Under the pieces are notes generated by a model. It was not told the origin of the DNA and made no database searches. It was given only the letters and a program-made list of their open reading frames with translations. Made by a program: the position numbers and the translations under genes. Positions 19,384-27,784 of a stretch of DNA of 64,000 nucleotides are shown here, piece by piece. Source of the DNA: Bradyrhizobium elkanii WSM2783 (GTDB taxonomy: Bacteria; Pseudomonadota; Alphaproteobacteria; Rhizobiales; Xanthobacteraceae); NCBI RefSeq assembly GCF_000472865.1, contig NZ_AXAP01000006.1, forward strand, positions 62,001 through 126,000, given 5' to 3'. Position 1 is the stretch's first letter; each line of letters begins with the position of its first letter.

Positions 19384-20343
19384 TCATTGCATGCGGCGAA
19401 CGGGCTTCGCATTCAGCGCGTTGATCCGGTCCTGCCAGAAGGCGCTTGCGGTGCCGAACACGTTGTAGCCGACATGGGTCGATACCTTGATGCGATCGAG
19501 GATCGAAAGCTCGGTCACGGTTTCAAGGCGATTGGAGCTGGGATCGTAGACGATCAGCTTGAGCGGGGTCTGTTCGAGGATGTAGCGCGACACGGTGTGC
19601 TTGCGATCGCTGCCATGCTCCTCGCACAGCAGCACGCTGTCGCCCTGCATCAGCCGCAAGCCGCCCTTCATCGCCTCGATCTCGACGCCCTCGACGTCGA
19701 GCTTGATCAGATATTTTCCGTCCAGCGCGATCTTGCCGTCGTCGAGCAGATTGTCGAGCGCGATCACCGGCACGTCCTCGCCGCCGGTCTGGTCGCCGGC
19801 GATGCTGAACGCCTCATGCTTGGTGCCGGAGAGCTTTGCCGTACCCCTGCCTGCGCCGATCGCGCATTTCATCGTCTCGAAGCGATTGCCGTTGATCGCG
19901 GCGTTGTTCGCAAGCTTGGGAAAATTCTGTCCCGACGGCTCGATCGCGATCGCCTTTTGCGAACCGAACGGCTTGCTCGAAACCAGCACCGACCAGTAGC
20001 CGTAATTGGCGCCGCAATCGATCAGCGTGTAGTCGACGTCGGCGGAATCCTTGAACAGCAGTTCGAGCTCATCCTCGTAATGGTAGGAGCGGTTGAGCAG
20101 CTTGCTCCAATAGCCGTCCCCATAGGGAAACTCGAACACCGCGTCCTCATTGAGCCGGATGGCGATGTTGCGCTCGGGCAGCGTCTTGCGCAGCAGGTTC
20201 GCGCAGGCGATGTAGCCCATGTGGGAAAAATGCGAGGAGATCTTCGAACCGGTCGACAGCGCCAGCGCAGCCGTCCGCTCCCACAGGTTGGCTCCTTCGA
20301 GAGCCCCTGAGGCGCGGTCAAACTGGATGGGCGGCTGCACCAT
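19384..20343 (-). CDS. FkbM-family SAM methyltransferase coupled to nuoD
   Basis: A 319-residue protein. The SAM-binding motif LIDCGANYGYW is at about residues 107-117, an acidic post-motif is in IAIEPSG, and the FkbM signature KLDVEGVEIEAMKG follows, placing it in the FkbM/Methyltransf_21 family. The N-terminal 100 residues match no known domain. Its ATG overlaps the nuoD stop (TGATG) and nuoE starts 11 bases after its stop, so it is firmly inside the operon. The target is unknown. It could act on a complex I subunit, but FkbM enzymes usually O-methylate small molecules or glycans, so this is open. Confidence 0.85.
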   Translation of the reverse strand: MVQPPIQFDRASGALEGANLWERTAALALSTGSKISSHFSHMGYIACANLLRKTLPERNIAIRLNEDAVFEFPYGDGYWSKLLNRSYHYEDELELLFKDSADVDYTLIDCGANYGYWSVLVSSKPFGSQKAIAIEPSGQNFPKLANNAAINGNRFETMKCAIGAGRGTAKLSGTKHEAFSIAGDQTGGEDVPVIALDNLLDDGKIALDGKYLIKLDVEGVEIEAMKGGLRLMQGDSVLLCEEHGSDRKHTVSRYILEQTPLKLIVYDPSSNRLETVTELSILDRIKVSTHVGYNVFGTASAFWQDRINALNAKPVRRMQ

Positions 20344-21539
20344 CACCGATCGACCTCTCCGAACACGATGTCGAGCGAGCCGAGGATCGCCGAGACGTCG
20401 GCGAGCAGATGGCCCGTGCAGATGTGATCCATCGCCTGCAGATGGGCAAAGCCCGGCGCCCGGATCTTGCACTTGTAGGGCTTGTTGGTGCCGTCGGAGA
20501 CGAGATAGACACCGAACTCGCCCTTGGGCGCTTCCACCGCGGCATAGACTTCGCCGGCCGGTACGTGCACGCCCTCGGTGTAGAGCTTGAAGTGATGGAT
20601 CAGCGCTTCCATCGAGCGCTTCATCTCGCCGCGCCGCGGCGGCGCGATCTTGTTGTCCTCGACCACGACCGGCCCCTGCCCGTCGGGCGATTTCAGTTTC
20701 TGGATGCACTGCTTCATGATGCGCACCGACTGGCGCATCTCTTCCATCCGGATCAGGTAGCGGTCGTAGCAGTCGCCGTTCTTGCCGATCGGGATGTCGA
20801 AATCCATCTCGGCATAGCATTCATAGGGCTGCGACTTGCGCAGATCCCAGGCCGCGCCCGAGCCGCGCACCATCACGCCCGAAAAGCCCCACTCCCAGGC
20901 TTCCTTCAGCGACACCACGCCGATATCGACGTTGCGCTGCTTGAAGATGCGGTTACCGGTGAGCAGCGTGTCGAGGTCCGCGACCACTTTAAGGAACGGA
21001 TCGCACCACGCCTCGATATCGTCGATCAGCTTCGGCGGCAGGTCCTGGTGCACACCGCCGACGCGGAAGAAGGCGGCATGCATGCGCGAGCCGGAGGCGC
21101 GCTCGTAGAACATCATCAGCTTTTCGCGCTCCTCAAAACCCCACAGCGGCGGGGTGAGCGCGCCGACGTCCATCGCCTGCGTGGTGACGTTGAGCAGATG
21201 CGACAGGATGCGGCCAATCTCGCAATAGAGCACGCGGATCAACTGCCCGCGCCGCGGCACCTCGATCCCCAGCAGCTTTTCCGCCGCGAGGCAGAAGGCA
21301 TGCTCCTGGTTCATCGGCGCGACGTAATCAAGCCGGTCGAAATACGGGATCGCCTGCAGATAGGTCTTCTGCTCGATCAGCTTCTCGGTGCCGCGATGCA
21401 AGAGCCCGATATGCGGATCGACGCGCGCAACGACCTCGCCATCGAGTTCAAGCACCAAGCGCAGCACACCGTGCGCCGCCGGATGCTGCGGTCCAAAGTT
21501 GATGGTGAAGTTGCGCAGATTCTGCGGTTGCTCGTTCAT
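20343..21539 (-). CDS. nuoD: NADH-quinone oxidoreductase subunit D
   Basis: A 398-residue 49-kDa-type subunit, related to [NiFe]-hydrogenase large subunits, that forms the quinone-binding cavity next to cluster N2. Visible blocks include [22 protein letters not shown] and [15 protein letters not shown], and the C-terminus ends in FGEVDR. It starts two bases after the nuoC stop. Confidence 0.96.
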   Translation of the reverse strand: MNEQPQNLRNFTINFGPQHPAAHGVLRLVLELDGEVVARVDPHIGLLHRGTEKLIEQKTYLQAIPYFDRLDYVAPMNQEHAFCLAAEKLLGIEVPRRGQLIRVLYCEIGRILSHLLNVTTQAMDVGALTPPLWGFEEREKLMMFYERASGSRMHAAFFRVGGVHQDLPPKLIDDIEAWCDPFLKVVADLDTLLTGNRIFKQRNVDIGVVSLKEAWEWGFSGVMVRGSGAAWDLRKSQPYECYAEMDFDIPIGKNGDCYDRYLIRMEEMRQSVRIMKQCIQKLKSPDGQGPVVVEDNKIAPPRRGEMKRSMEALIHHFKLYTEGVHVPAGEVYAAVEAPKGEFGVYLVSDGTNKPYKCKIRAPGFAHLQAMDHICTGHLLADVSAILGSLDIVFGEVDR

Positions 21540-21541
21540 GA

Positions 21542-22159
21542 TCAGGCCTTCGGCTCCGCCTTCGCCTTCTCGTCTCCGGGCAGCGGATAATCCGCACCTT
21601 CCCAGGGCGAGAGGAAATCGAACTTGCGGAATTCCTGGTTGAGGCGCACCGGCTCGTACACCACCCGCTTCTCCTCGTCGTCGTAGCGGACCTCGACGAA
21701 GCCGGTGAGCGGAAAGTCCTTGCGCAGCGGGTGGCCGTCGAAGCCGTAATCGGTCAGCAGCCGGCGCATGTCAGGATGGCCGGTGAAGATCACGCCATAG
21801 AGGTCGTAGGCCTCGCGCTCGAACCAGTCGGCGCCAGGAAAGACCTCGATGATCGAGGGCACCTGCGTGTTCTCGTCGGCCTCCGCGCGCAGGCGGATCC
21901 GTGTGTTCAGCGTCGGTGACAGGAAGTGGTAGACGACGTCGAACCGCTTGTCCCGCTCGGGATAATCGACCGCGGTCACATCGGTGATGTTGACGAAGCG
22001 GAGAGCCGGATCGTCACGCAGGTGCCTGACGACGTCGACGATCTTCTCGGCGTCCACGTCAACCGTGAGCTGATTGAATGCAACCGAATGCGCCTTCGCA
22101 GCGCCGGGAAGCGCGCTAACGATCGTCTGCCCCAAGGCGTCGAGCTTGGCGTCGTCCAT
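21542..22159 (-). CDS. nuoC: NADH-quinone oxidoreductase subunit C
   Basis: A 205-residue 30-kDa-type subunit, separate from NuoD as in most alphaproteobacteria (not a NuoCD fusion). Signature ERE-YDLYGV ([19 protein letters not shown]) and [20 protein letters not shown] are present. The start at 22159 ([10 protein letters not shown]) lies 11 bases after the nuoB stop. The longer open frame overlaps nuoB and was rejected. The C-terminus has a short charged tail rich in Lys and Glu. Confidence 0.95.
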   Translation of the reverse strand: MDDAKLDALGQTIVSALPGAAKAHSVAFNQLTVDVDAEKIVDVVRHLRDDPALRFVNITDVTAVDYPERDKRFDVVYHFLSPTLNTRIRLRAEADENTQVPSIIEVFPGADWFEREAYDLYGVIFTGHPDMRRLLTDYGFDGHPLRKDFPLTGFVEVRYDDEEKRVVYEPVRLNQEFRKFDFLSPWEGADYPLPGDEKAKAEPKA

Positions 22160-22170
22160 GACGTAATACC

Positions 22171-22761
22171 TTAGCGTTCGATAGTGCCGATGCGGCGGAT
22201 CTTCTTCTGCAGCAGCAAGACGCCGTAGAGCAGCGCTTCCGCCGTCGGCGGACAGCCCGGCACGTAGATGTCGATCGGCACGATGCGGTCGCAGCCGCGC
22301 ACCACCGAATAGGAATAGTGGTAGTAGCCGCCGCCATTGGCGCACGAGCCCATCGAGATCACGTAGCGCGGCTCCGGCATCTGGTCGTAGACCTTGCGCA
22401 GCGCCGGCGCCATCTTGTTGGTCAGCGTGCCCGCGACGATCATCACGTCCGACTGCCGCGGCGACGCGCGTGGCGCAAAGCCGAAACGCTCGACGTCGTA
22501 GCGCGGCATCGAGACCTGCATCATCTCGACCGCGCAGCAGGCCAGGCCGAACGTCATCCACATCAGCGAGCCGGTACGGGCCCAGGTGATCAGGTCGTCG
22601 GCAGCCGCGACGAAGAAGCCCTTGTCGGAGAGCTCGTGGTTGATCTCGCGGAAATACGGATCATTGGCGCCGACCGGCTTGCCGGTGGCGGGATCAAGGA
22701 TGCCCTTGGGCGCCGGCGCGATCGCCGGCCGGGGTGTTGCGACGGTAGGGCTCAATCCCAT
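22171..22761 (-). CDS. nuoB: NADH-quinone oxidoreductase subunit B
   Basis: A 196-residue subunit that holds the terminal cluster N2. The tandem Cys motif [11 protein letters not shown] and the distal [10 protein letters not shown] and [14 protein letters not shown] provide the four ligands. The start at 22761 (MGLSPTVAT) overlaps nuoA by 10 bases and fits the family; a form seven residues longer is possible. It has an N-terminal Pro/Ala-rich extension of about 45 residues relative to the core. Confidence 0.95.
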   Translation of the reverse strand: MGLSPTVATPRPAIAPAPKGILDPATGKPVGANDPYFREINHELSDKGFFVAAADDLITWARTGSLMWMTFGLACCAVEMMQVSMPRYDVERFGFAPRASPRQSDVMIVAGTLTNKMAPALRKVYDQMPEPRYVISMGSCANGGGYYHYSYSVVRGCDRIVPIDIYVPGCPPTAEALLYGVLLLQKKIRRIGTIER

Positions 22762-23117
22762 TCGAGCGCGCCTTTCTTCCATTCATAGGCAAAGCCGACC
22801 GTCAGCACGGCCAGAAACACCATCATCGACCAGAACCCGGTCGCGCCCAGCTTGCCGAACGCCACCGCCCAGGGGAACAGAAACGCCACTTCGAGGTCGA
22901 AGATGATGAAGAGGATCGCCACCAGATAAAAGCGGACGTCGAACTTCATACGGGCGTCGTCAAAAGCGTTGAATCCGCATTCATAAGCGGAGAGCTTTTC
23001 CGGATCGGGCTGCTGGAATGCGAGCAGGAATGGCGCGATCAGGAGCGCCAGGCCGATCACGCCCGCGACCCCGATAAACACCACAAGTGGAAGATAATTC
23101 TGCAGGATGCCGTTCAT
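22752..23117 (-). CDS. nuoA: NADH-quinone oxidoreductase subunit A
   Basis: A 121-residue, three-helix membrane subunit (ND3 homologue), first gene of the operon. The conserved Cys loop that gates the quinone site appears as [20 protein letters not shown], and the acidic helix as [15 protein letters not shown]. The stop overlaps the nuoB start region by 10 bases. Confidence 0.96.
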   Translation of the reverse strand: MNGILQNYLPLVVFIGVAGVIGLALLIAPFLLAFQQPDPEKLSAYECGFNAFDDARMKFDVRFYLVAILFIIFDLEVAFLFPWAVAFGKLGATGFWSMMVFLAVLTVGFAYEWKKGALEWD

Positions 23118-23182
23118 CGGCGGTGCCTTCTTGCTGCGGTTTCGGACGGCCGCAGATTCGTGTCATTGGAATTATTCTTGAG

Positions 23183-23211
23183 CCTTAGCGCAGCGCAACA
23201 GAGGGCGCAAG
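23183..23211 (-). promoter_or_regulatory. Possible housekeeping promoter of the nuo operon
   Basis: On the minus strand, CTTGCG and CTAAGG are separated by 17 bases. This resembles alphaproteobacterial -35/-10 elements and lies 66 bases upstream of the nuoA start codon. The -10 match is poor, so this is tentative. The rest of 23118-23651 holds no gene I trust, only a weak minus-strand frame at 23222-23542 and a CCTGTC-TTCCT-GACAGG hairpin at 23606-23622. Confidence 0.3.
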
Positions 23212-23651
23212 ACAAGCTATTTTAAAGCTCTGCCGGGCGGAGCCGCCTCCGATCAACCGGTGTTGAATGCTCGTTCTCGCCCCACATGAAGAACGCGTGA
23301 CCTCGAAGGTTCGTGCCCCAGATTTGCAGCTCCCGATCGCTCAAATCCACAGTGGCCAATAATCGCCCGGCCGTCTCTGCGCGCCTCTCGTTTAGTTGAA
23401 CCGCAGCGGTCCTGTCGGCCGACACGGTATGTTGGCCCGCCGCCCCTGTGGCAGCGTTATCCCCAAGGAATCCTCCGTCATTTGTGACTTTTTTCCTTTG
23501 GCCCCGGCCTCCTGCGCTCAGACACGCTTCGCACGAAACCAATCCCGCCGAGCAACGAAACCATTTCGGGAACCCGCGAAACCATCCTGAAACAGATTAA
23601 AGCTACCTGTCTTCCTGACAGGCGGCGGCAAAGTTCGCCCGGAGGCGTCAG

Positions 23652-23852
23652 ATGAACCACTCAATTCACTCGGCGGATCGCTCGACCCACCTGAAGATCG
23701 TGGTGGTCGCGCTGGTGGCGGGCATTGCGGTCACAGCCTTGGGTATCGCCGCGCGCAACAATTCGGAGTTCACCCAGACCGCCCAAACCCAGGTGGTGAA
23801 GGCTGGCAAGCCGGTGGCAATTACCAGCTCGGGGACCTCCACGGTCCGCTGA
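23652..23852 (+). CDS. Small membrane protein typical of Bradyrhizobium
   Basis: A 66-residue protein starting MNHSIHSADRSTHLKI, with one membrane helix (about 15-34, rich in Val and Ala) and a short periplasmic-looking tail. GGAGG sits eight bases before the ATG. Proteins of this form are frequent, often in many copies, in Bradyrhizobium; this is from recognition, not a search. Function unknown. A terminator follows, so it is a single-gene unit. Confidence 0.7.
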   Translation: MNHSIHSADRSTHLKIVVVALVAGIAVTALGIAARNNSEFTQTAQTQVVKAGKPVAITSSGTSTVR

Positions 23853-23884
23853 CCCGCACATTCCCTGACAAGAAGGCACCGAAG

Positions 23885-23910
23885 GCCGCCTCCGGGCGGC
23901 TTTGTTCTTT
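23885..23910 (+). terminator. Rho-independent terminator
   Basis: A GCCGCC-tccg-GGCGGC stem followed by TTTGTTCTTT, 32 bases after the stop of the small membrane protein gene. Confidence 0.7.
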
Positions 23911-24209
23911 GGTGGGCTTGCGAAGCTGACAGGCCGCCCGGTTTGGAACAGCCTGTACCAATCCGGCGCAGGCGCTGGCAAAATCGCCCCCACCTTTCGC
24001 CGCCGCCAACCTGGATTCGGCTGCACGACGGCCTATGCGGCGGGCCGAAAACCCCGAAAACCCCGCCTCCGCTACCGCCGTTAACCGCATTACCTGGGTT
24101 TCGGCCCCCCTGATGGCCTCCCTCGTCACTGCGGCACGATCGCTGCCCTTCCAAGGCATCTTCCGTCGCATCCGCCCCGATGCGGCACAGAGGCAGCCTG
24201 GAGGATTGC

Positions 24210-25199
24210 ATGTCCGTCACCCACTACGCGCCGCCGTCGGCGGGTCTCGCCGACTACATCGCCATCGCCCGGCCCGATCACTGGATCAAGCACGTGCTGA
24301 TCGTGCCAGGCGTCGCCTTCGCGATGATCATGGCAGGGACCGGACCGGTCGACTACGCGACGGTGGGAGAACGCCTGCTCGCCTGCCTGTTCGTCGCCAT
24401 GGCGCTGTCGTCCGCCAACTACACCATCAACGAATGGCTCGACGCCCCCTTCGATGCGATGCACCCGACCAAGCGGGCGCGTCCGGCAGTGCAGACCGCG
24501 ATGTCGCCCAGCATCGTCTTCGCCCAGTATATCCTCTTGACCGGCGTGGGCCTGCTCGTCGCCAACCAGCTCGGCCGGAGCTTCGCCCTCACCGCCGCCG
24601 TATTCGCCGCTTTCGGCGTCATCTACAACGTGCGCCCGATCCGCGCCAAGGATCGCGCCTTCCTCGACGTCATCGTCGAGTCCCTCAACAATCCCCTGCG
24701 CTTCCTGTTCGGCTGGTTCGCGGTGGTCCCGCATATCGCCCCGCCGATCTCGATCCTGCTTGCCTACTGGTTCGGCGGCGCCTTCCTGATGGCCGCCAAG
24801 CGCGTTTCCGAACATCGCGCCATCGTCGAGGCCGGCGGCACCGCCAACCTCGCCGCCTATCGCCCCTCCTTCGCCGTCTATACGCATTCGAGCCTGGTGA
24901 CGAGCTGCCTCGTCTACGCCCAGGGCTTTGCGTTCATGATGGCGATCTTCCTGATCAAGTACCGGATCGAATACATCGTCGCGATCCCGTTCCTGATCGC
25001 GCTGTTCGCCGCTTATATGCGGCTTGCTCTAACCCCGGACTCCGCGGCGGCGCGGCCCGAAGAGCTGATGCGGCAGCCGTCCATGCTGATTGCCGCCGCC
25101 GTCACCATGGCGCTGTTCGGCATCCTGACTTTCGTCGACCTGCCGCTGCTCAACAGCCTCACCAGTTCGGACCTCATCCGTCTCAGCACGGGCCAGTGA
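24210..25199 (+). CDS. UbiA-family prenyltransferase, DPPR-synthase-like
   Basis: A 329-residue polytopic protein with about eight or nine helices. The first Asp motif reads NEWLDAPFDAMHPTKRARP, close to the N-D-x-x-D-x-x-x-D-x-x-HP-x-K-R-RP pattern of decaprenylphosphoryl-5-phosphoribose synthases. The second region, YNVRPIRAKDRAFLDVIVES, fits the same subgroup. These enzymes join PRPP to polyprenyl phosphate at the membrane. The start at 24210 has GGAGGA upstream. The next gene begins two bases after the stop. A HAD phosphatase of the kind often fused to this family lies one gene further on. The substrate is inferred from motif similarity only. Confidence 0.8.
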   Translation: MSVTHYAPPSAGLADYIAIARPDHWIKHVLIVPGVAFAMIMAGTGPVDYATVGERLLACLFVAMALSSANYTINEWLDAPFDAMHPTKRARPAVQTAMSPSIVFAQYILLTGVGLLVANQLGRSFALTAAVFAAFGVIYNVRPIRAKDRAFLDVIVESLNNPLRFLFGWFAVVPHIAPPISILLAYWFGGAFLMAAKRVSEHRAIVEAGGTANLAAYRPSFAVYTHSSLVTSCLVYAQGFAFMMAIFLIKYRIEYIVAIPFLIALFAAYMRLALTPDSAAARPEELMRQPSMLIAAAVTMALFGILTFVDLPLLNSLTSSDLIRLSTGQ

Positions 25200-25201
25200 C
25201 C

Positions 25202-26827
25202 ATGTCGATGACGGCCTCCCTGAGCGCCCCACGAAACTACGCCGGCGTCGCGGTCGCGACGCTGGCTTTTGCCGCGCTGGCGCTTTTGCTCGACGGCCCG
25301 GTCTGGTTGGTCAAGCTGGTGCCGACCCAGGATGGCCCGGTGCATCTGGCACAGGCCGATCTGATCGCCCGCTTCGGCTGGGGTGGCGTCCTGCAGGAGC
25401 CTGCCGCCTCCTTCTACCAGTGGAATTCGCGCATCGAGCCGAACTCCGCGATCTATCTGTTGCTCGCCGGCCTGATCCGGCTGACCGGCAATCCGCTGCT
25501 CGCCAACACGCTGTTTCTGAGCCTGTACGGGCTGATCTGGATTGCCGCCGCCTTTGTGGTGTCCCGCACGGAAACCGAGCGGCCGCTGCTGCCGATGCTG
25601 CTGCTGTTGCCGGTTGCCTTCGGCGTCTTCATCCATTGGGGCTTCTACAATTTCGCCCTTGGCGTGCCGCTATTCCTCTTGTTCGCAAGCTTCTGGAGCA
25701 AGGTGCGCGGGCGCGGTGACATCTTCACCTTCTTCGTCACCGCACTATTCCTGGCGGCCCTCTACCTGACCCACATCACCTCCGTGGTCGCGGCCTGCCT
25801 GCTGCTTGCGGCTGACGGTATCGCCCGTGCGCTCCGCACGCTGGAGCACGCCGGCCCGCGCGCCGCCGGCCGACGATTGCTCGTCGATGGCGTCTGGTCC
25901 GCTGCGGCCGCCATGCCGGTGCTGGTCCTGATCGCAGGGTTTCTCCTCGCCTACCAGAACATTCCCGGCGAGGTGCCGGGCGGCGAAGGCGGCATCACGC
26001 AGATCCTGCGCCGGATCCTTGCCGCCACGCACCTCTTCACCTTCACCGCCTGGGAAGTGGTGGCGCTGGCGCCGCTTCTGGCGGCGGTGCTGGTGACCGG
26101 CGCCATGGCGCTGCGGCGCTTGCGGGCGGGCAACCTGACCTGGCCCATCTTCTTCGTCCTTGTCGTGCTGCTGTCGCTCCTCAACCTGAAGACCGGCTCG
26201 GCGCTGCTGTCGGAACGGCTCGCTCCCTATAGCTGGATCGCGGTCGTGCTCTTCATCGCGAGCCGCCAGCCACGCGAAGCACTGGTGCGCATCCTGTGCT
26301 TGGCCGCGATCGCCGGCCTGGTCGGCCAGACCGCGATCCGCACGGCGGCCTACAAGAGCTGGGCGCCGGTGCTGGAAAGCGAGCTTGAGATCGGCCGCGA
26401 GAACCCCGGCAGGACCTTCGTCAATGCCGATCTGATCGCCCAGCGCGACAGCTCCCTGTTCGCCTGGCGCATTCGCCCCACTTTGCATGCGGCCCAGACC
26501 GCGGCGCTGGCCGCCCGCGGCGCAGGTCTCTCGTCCACGCTGCCCTCGACCCGCTATTTCGGCTATTTCCCGCTGCAATATGTATCGTCGCACGATTTCC
26601 TGCGGGCGACCACCGACTGGGAAAGCGAGCGCGACGCTGCTGAGCTCGCAAAATTCCGCAACTCCAATCACGGCGCGCCGCAGGTGCTGATCGTGTCGTC
26701 CTCCGATCAGAGCGGATCAGCCGTCGCAAGCAATCTCGGCTATGGCGACTGCAGGGTAAGCCAGAGCGGCGGACGCGAGATTGTGGCCTGCACGGTTCCG
26801 AACCAGTTGAGTGCGATGCGTGACTGA
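25202..26827 (+). CDS. Large polytopic membrane protein, possible GT-C glycosyltransferase
   Basis: A 541-residue protein with about 10-12 membrane helices and a soluble C-terminal part from about residue 400. After the first helix there is a conserved-looking loop with PTQDGPVHLAQADLI, placed where GT-C enzymes carry their catalytic Asp or Glu. No family could be named with certainty. It lies two bases after the UbiA-like gene and its stop overlaps the HAD gene start, so the three form one operon. A lipid-linked sugar transferase using the product of the UbiA/HAD pair is the simplest reading, but this is inference. Confidence 0.7.
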   Translation: MSMTASLSAPRNYAGVAVATLAFAALALLLDGPVWLVKLVPTQDGPVHLAQADLIARFGWGGVLQEPAASFYQWNSRIEPNSAIYLLLAGLIRLTGNPLLANTLFLSLYGLIWIAAAFVVSRTETERPLLPMLLLLPVAFGVFIHWGFYNFALGVPLFLLFASFWSKVRGRGDIFTFFVTALFLAALYLTHITSVVAACLLLAADGIARALRTLEHAGPRAAGRRLLVDGVWSAAAAMPVLVLIAGFLLAYQNIPGEVPGGEGGITQILRRILAATHLFTFTAWEVVALAPLLAAVLVTGAMALRRLRAGNLTWPIFFVLVVLLSLLNLKTGSALLSERLAPYSWIAVVLFIASRQPREALVRILCLAAIAGLVGQTAIRTAAYKSWAPVLESELEIGRENPGRTFVNADLIAQRDSSLFAWRIRPTLHAAQTAALAARGAGLSSTLPSTRYFGYFPLQYVSSHDFLRATTDWESERDAAELAKFRNSNHGAPQVLIVSSSDQSGSAVASNLGYGDCRVSQSGGREIVACTVPNQLSAMRD

Positions 26828-27458
26828 CCTTACCCTGAACGTTGCCTCAACACCGCGGAAGCAGCGGGACGCACGCATGGCCGCCGATACGCTGCTGGGC
26901 CTGCCGATATCGATGCCGCTGGTGCTGGACCTCGACGGCACGCTCATCAAGGGCGATCTCCTCTATAAGAGCTTCTTCTCGATCCTGCGCCGCAATCCGC
27001 TGATCGTGCTCGCCTGCGCCAGATGGCTGTTGCGAGGACGCGCCGCGCTCAAGCGCCAGCTTGCGCTGCGCAACCGCATCGACTGGGATCGGCTCGAATT
27101 TCATCATGAGGTCATCGCGTTGGCGCGCCTGGAGCAGGCCGCCGGCCGCATGATCGTGCTCGCTACCGCCGCCGACGCCGTGCTCGCCGGCCAACTCGCA
27201 TTCCGCCTACCCGTCTTCGATCAGGTGTTCGCCTCCGATGGCAAGGGAAACCTGAAGGGACCGGCCAAGGCCGCGTTGCTCCGCGAGCTATTTCCGGAAG
27301 GCTTCATCTACGCCGGCGACAGCAAATCCGACCTCGCGGTCTGGGCCCACGCCAGCGGCATCATCCTCGTCAACACGCGACGATCGGTCCGTGACGCCGC
27401 GCTGGCGCTGGGACGGCCAACGCTGGATTTATCCGCCCGGCCAGACAGCCAGCGTTAA
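26820..27458 (+). CDS. HAD-superfamily phosphatase
   Basis: A 212-residue protein. The HAD motif I DLDGTL is at about residues 36-41, a Thr motif II appears in IVLATAAD, a Lys in GPAKAALL, and motif IV is AGDSKSDLAVW. The GTG at 26820 overlaps the preceding stop (GTGACTGA); the ATG at 26877 is the alternative and loses 19 residues with no domain. The region after motif I (LLYKSFFSILRRNP, LLRGRAALKRQLA) is typical of HAD domains fused to UbiA prenyltransferases. Here it is a separate gene in the same operon, so it may dephosphorylate the prenyl-phosphate-sugar intermediate. Confidence 0.82.
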   Translation: MTDLTLNVASTPRKQRDARMAADTLLGLPISMPLVLDLDGTLIKGDLLYKSFFSILRRNPLIVLACARWLLRGRAALKRQLALRNRIDWDRLEFHHEVIALARLEQAAGRMIVLATAADAVLAGQLAFRLPVFDQVFASDGKGNLKGPAKAALLRELFPEGFIYAGDSKSDLAVWAHASGIILVNTRRSVRDAALALGRPTLDLSARPDSQR

Positions 27459-27554
27459 CAAGCCCTAACGCAATCGTTCGATTGCAACCGACGTTGCGAT
27501 CCCAAGCTTAAATTTCGGCGCGTATAGAGAGGGCCAGTAGGACCCTCGCCGCCG

Positions 27555-27755
27555 ATGAATCTGCATCAGGAAACATACGCCTCCAGCTTCAAGATCGTCT
27601 GCACCGATTGCGGCAGCCTATCGATCAAGCTGGAGAGACCGGCCGCCGCATCCGGTGACACGGTCATCGAATGCCGCTGCTGCAGCGCTGTCCGCGGCAC
27701 ATTGGCCGATCTCAGGGAGATAGCCCGCCGCGGCCGGGACCTCTACGAATTCTAG
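27555..27755 (+). CDS. Small zinc-ribbon-like protein
   Basis: A 66-residue protein with Cys pairs CTDC (about 17-20) and CRCC (about 48-51) that could bind one zinc ion as a ribbon. A basic helix REIARRGRDLYEF ends it. Similar small proteins are common in Bradyrhizobium. A start ATG at 27555 follows CGCCG; no strong ribosome site is visible. It is convergent with the next gene, 29 bases apart. Function unknown. Confidence 0.65.
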   Translation: MNLHQETYASSFKIVCTDCGSLSIKLERPAAASGDTVIECRCCSAVRGTLADLREIARRGRDLYEF

Positions 27756-27784
27756 TCTGGGCCAGAATCTGGCGGTCTCCGCCG

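Noticed and set aside
23222..23542. 106-residue minus-strand frame upstream of nuoA
   Set aside because: No ribosome site and no recognisable family, and composition is not clearly coding. It may be a species-specific protein but cannot be supported.
24035..25201. Upstream extension of the polytopic membrane protein frame
   Set aside because: It runs through the UbiA gene in another frame and is Arg/Pro-rich; the ATG at 25202 immediately after the UbiA stop is the real start.
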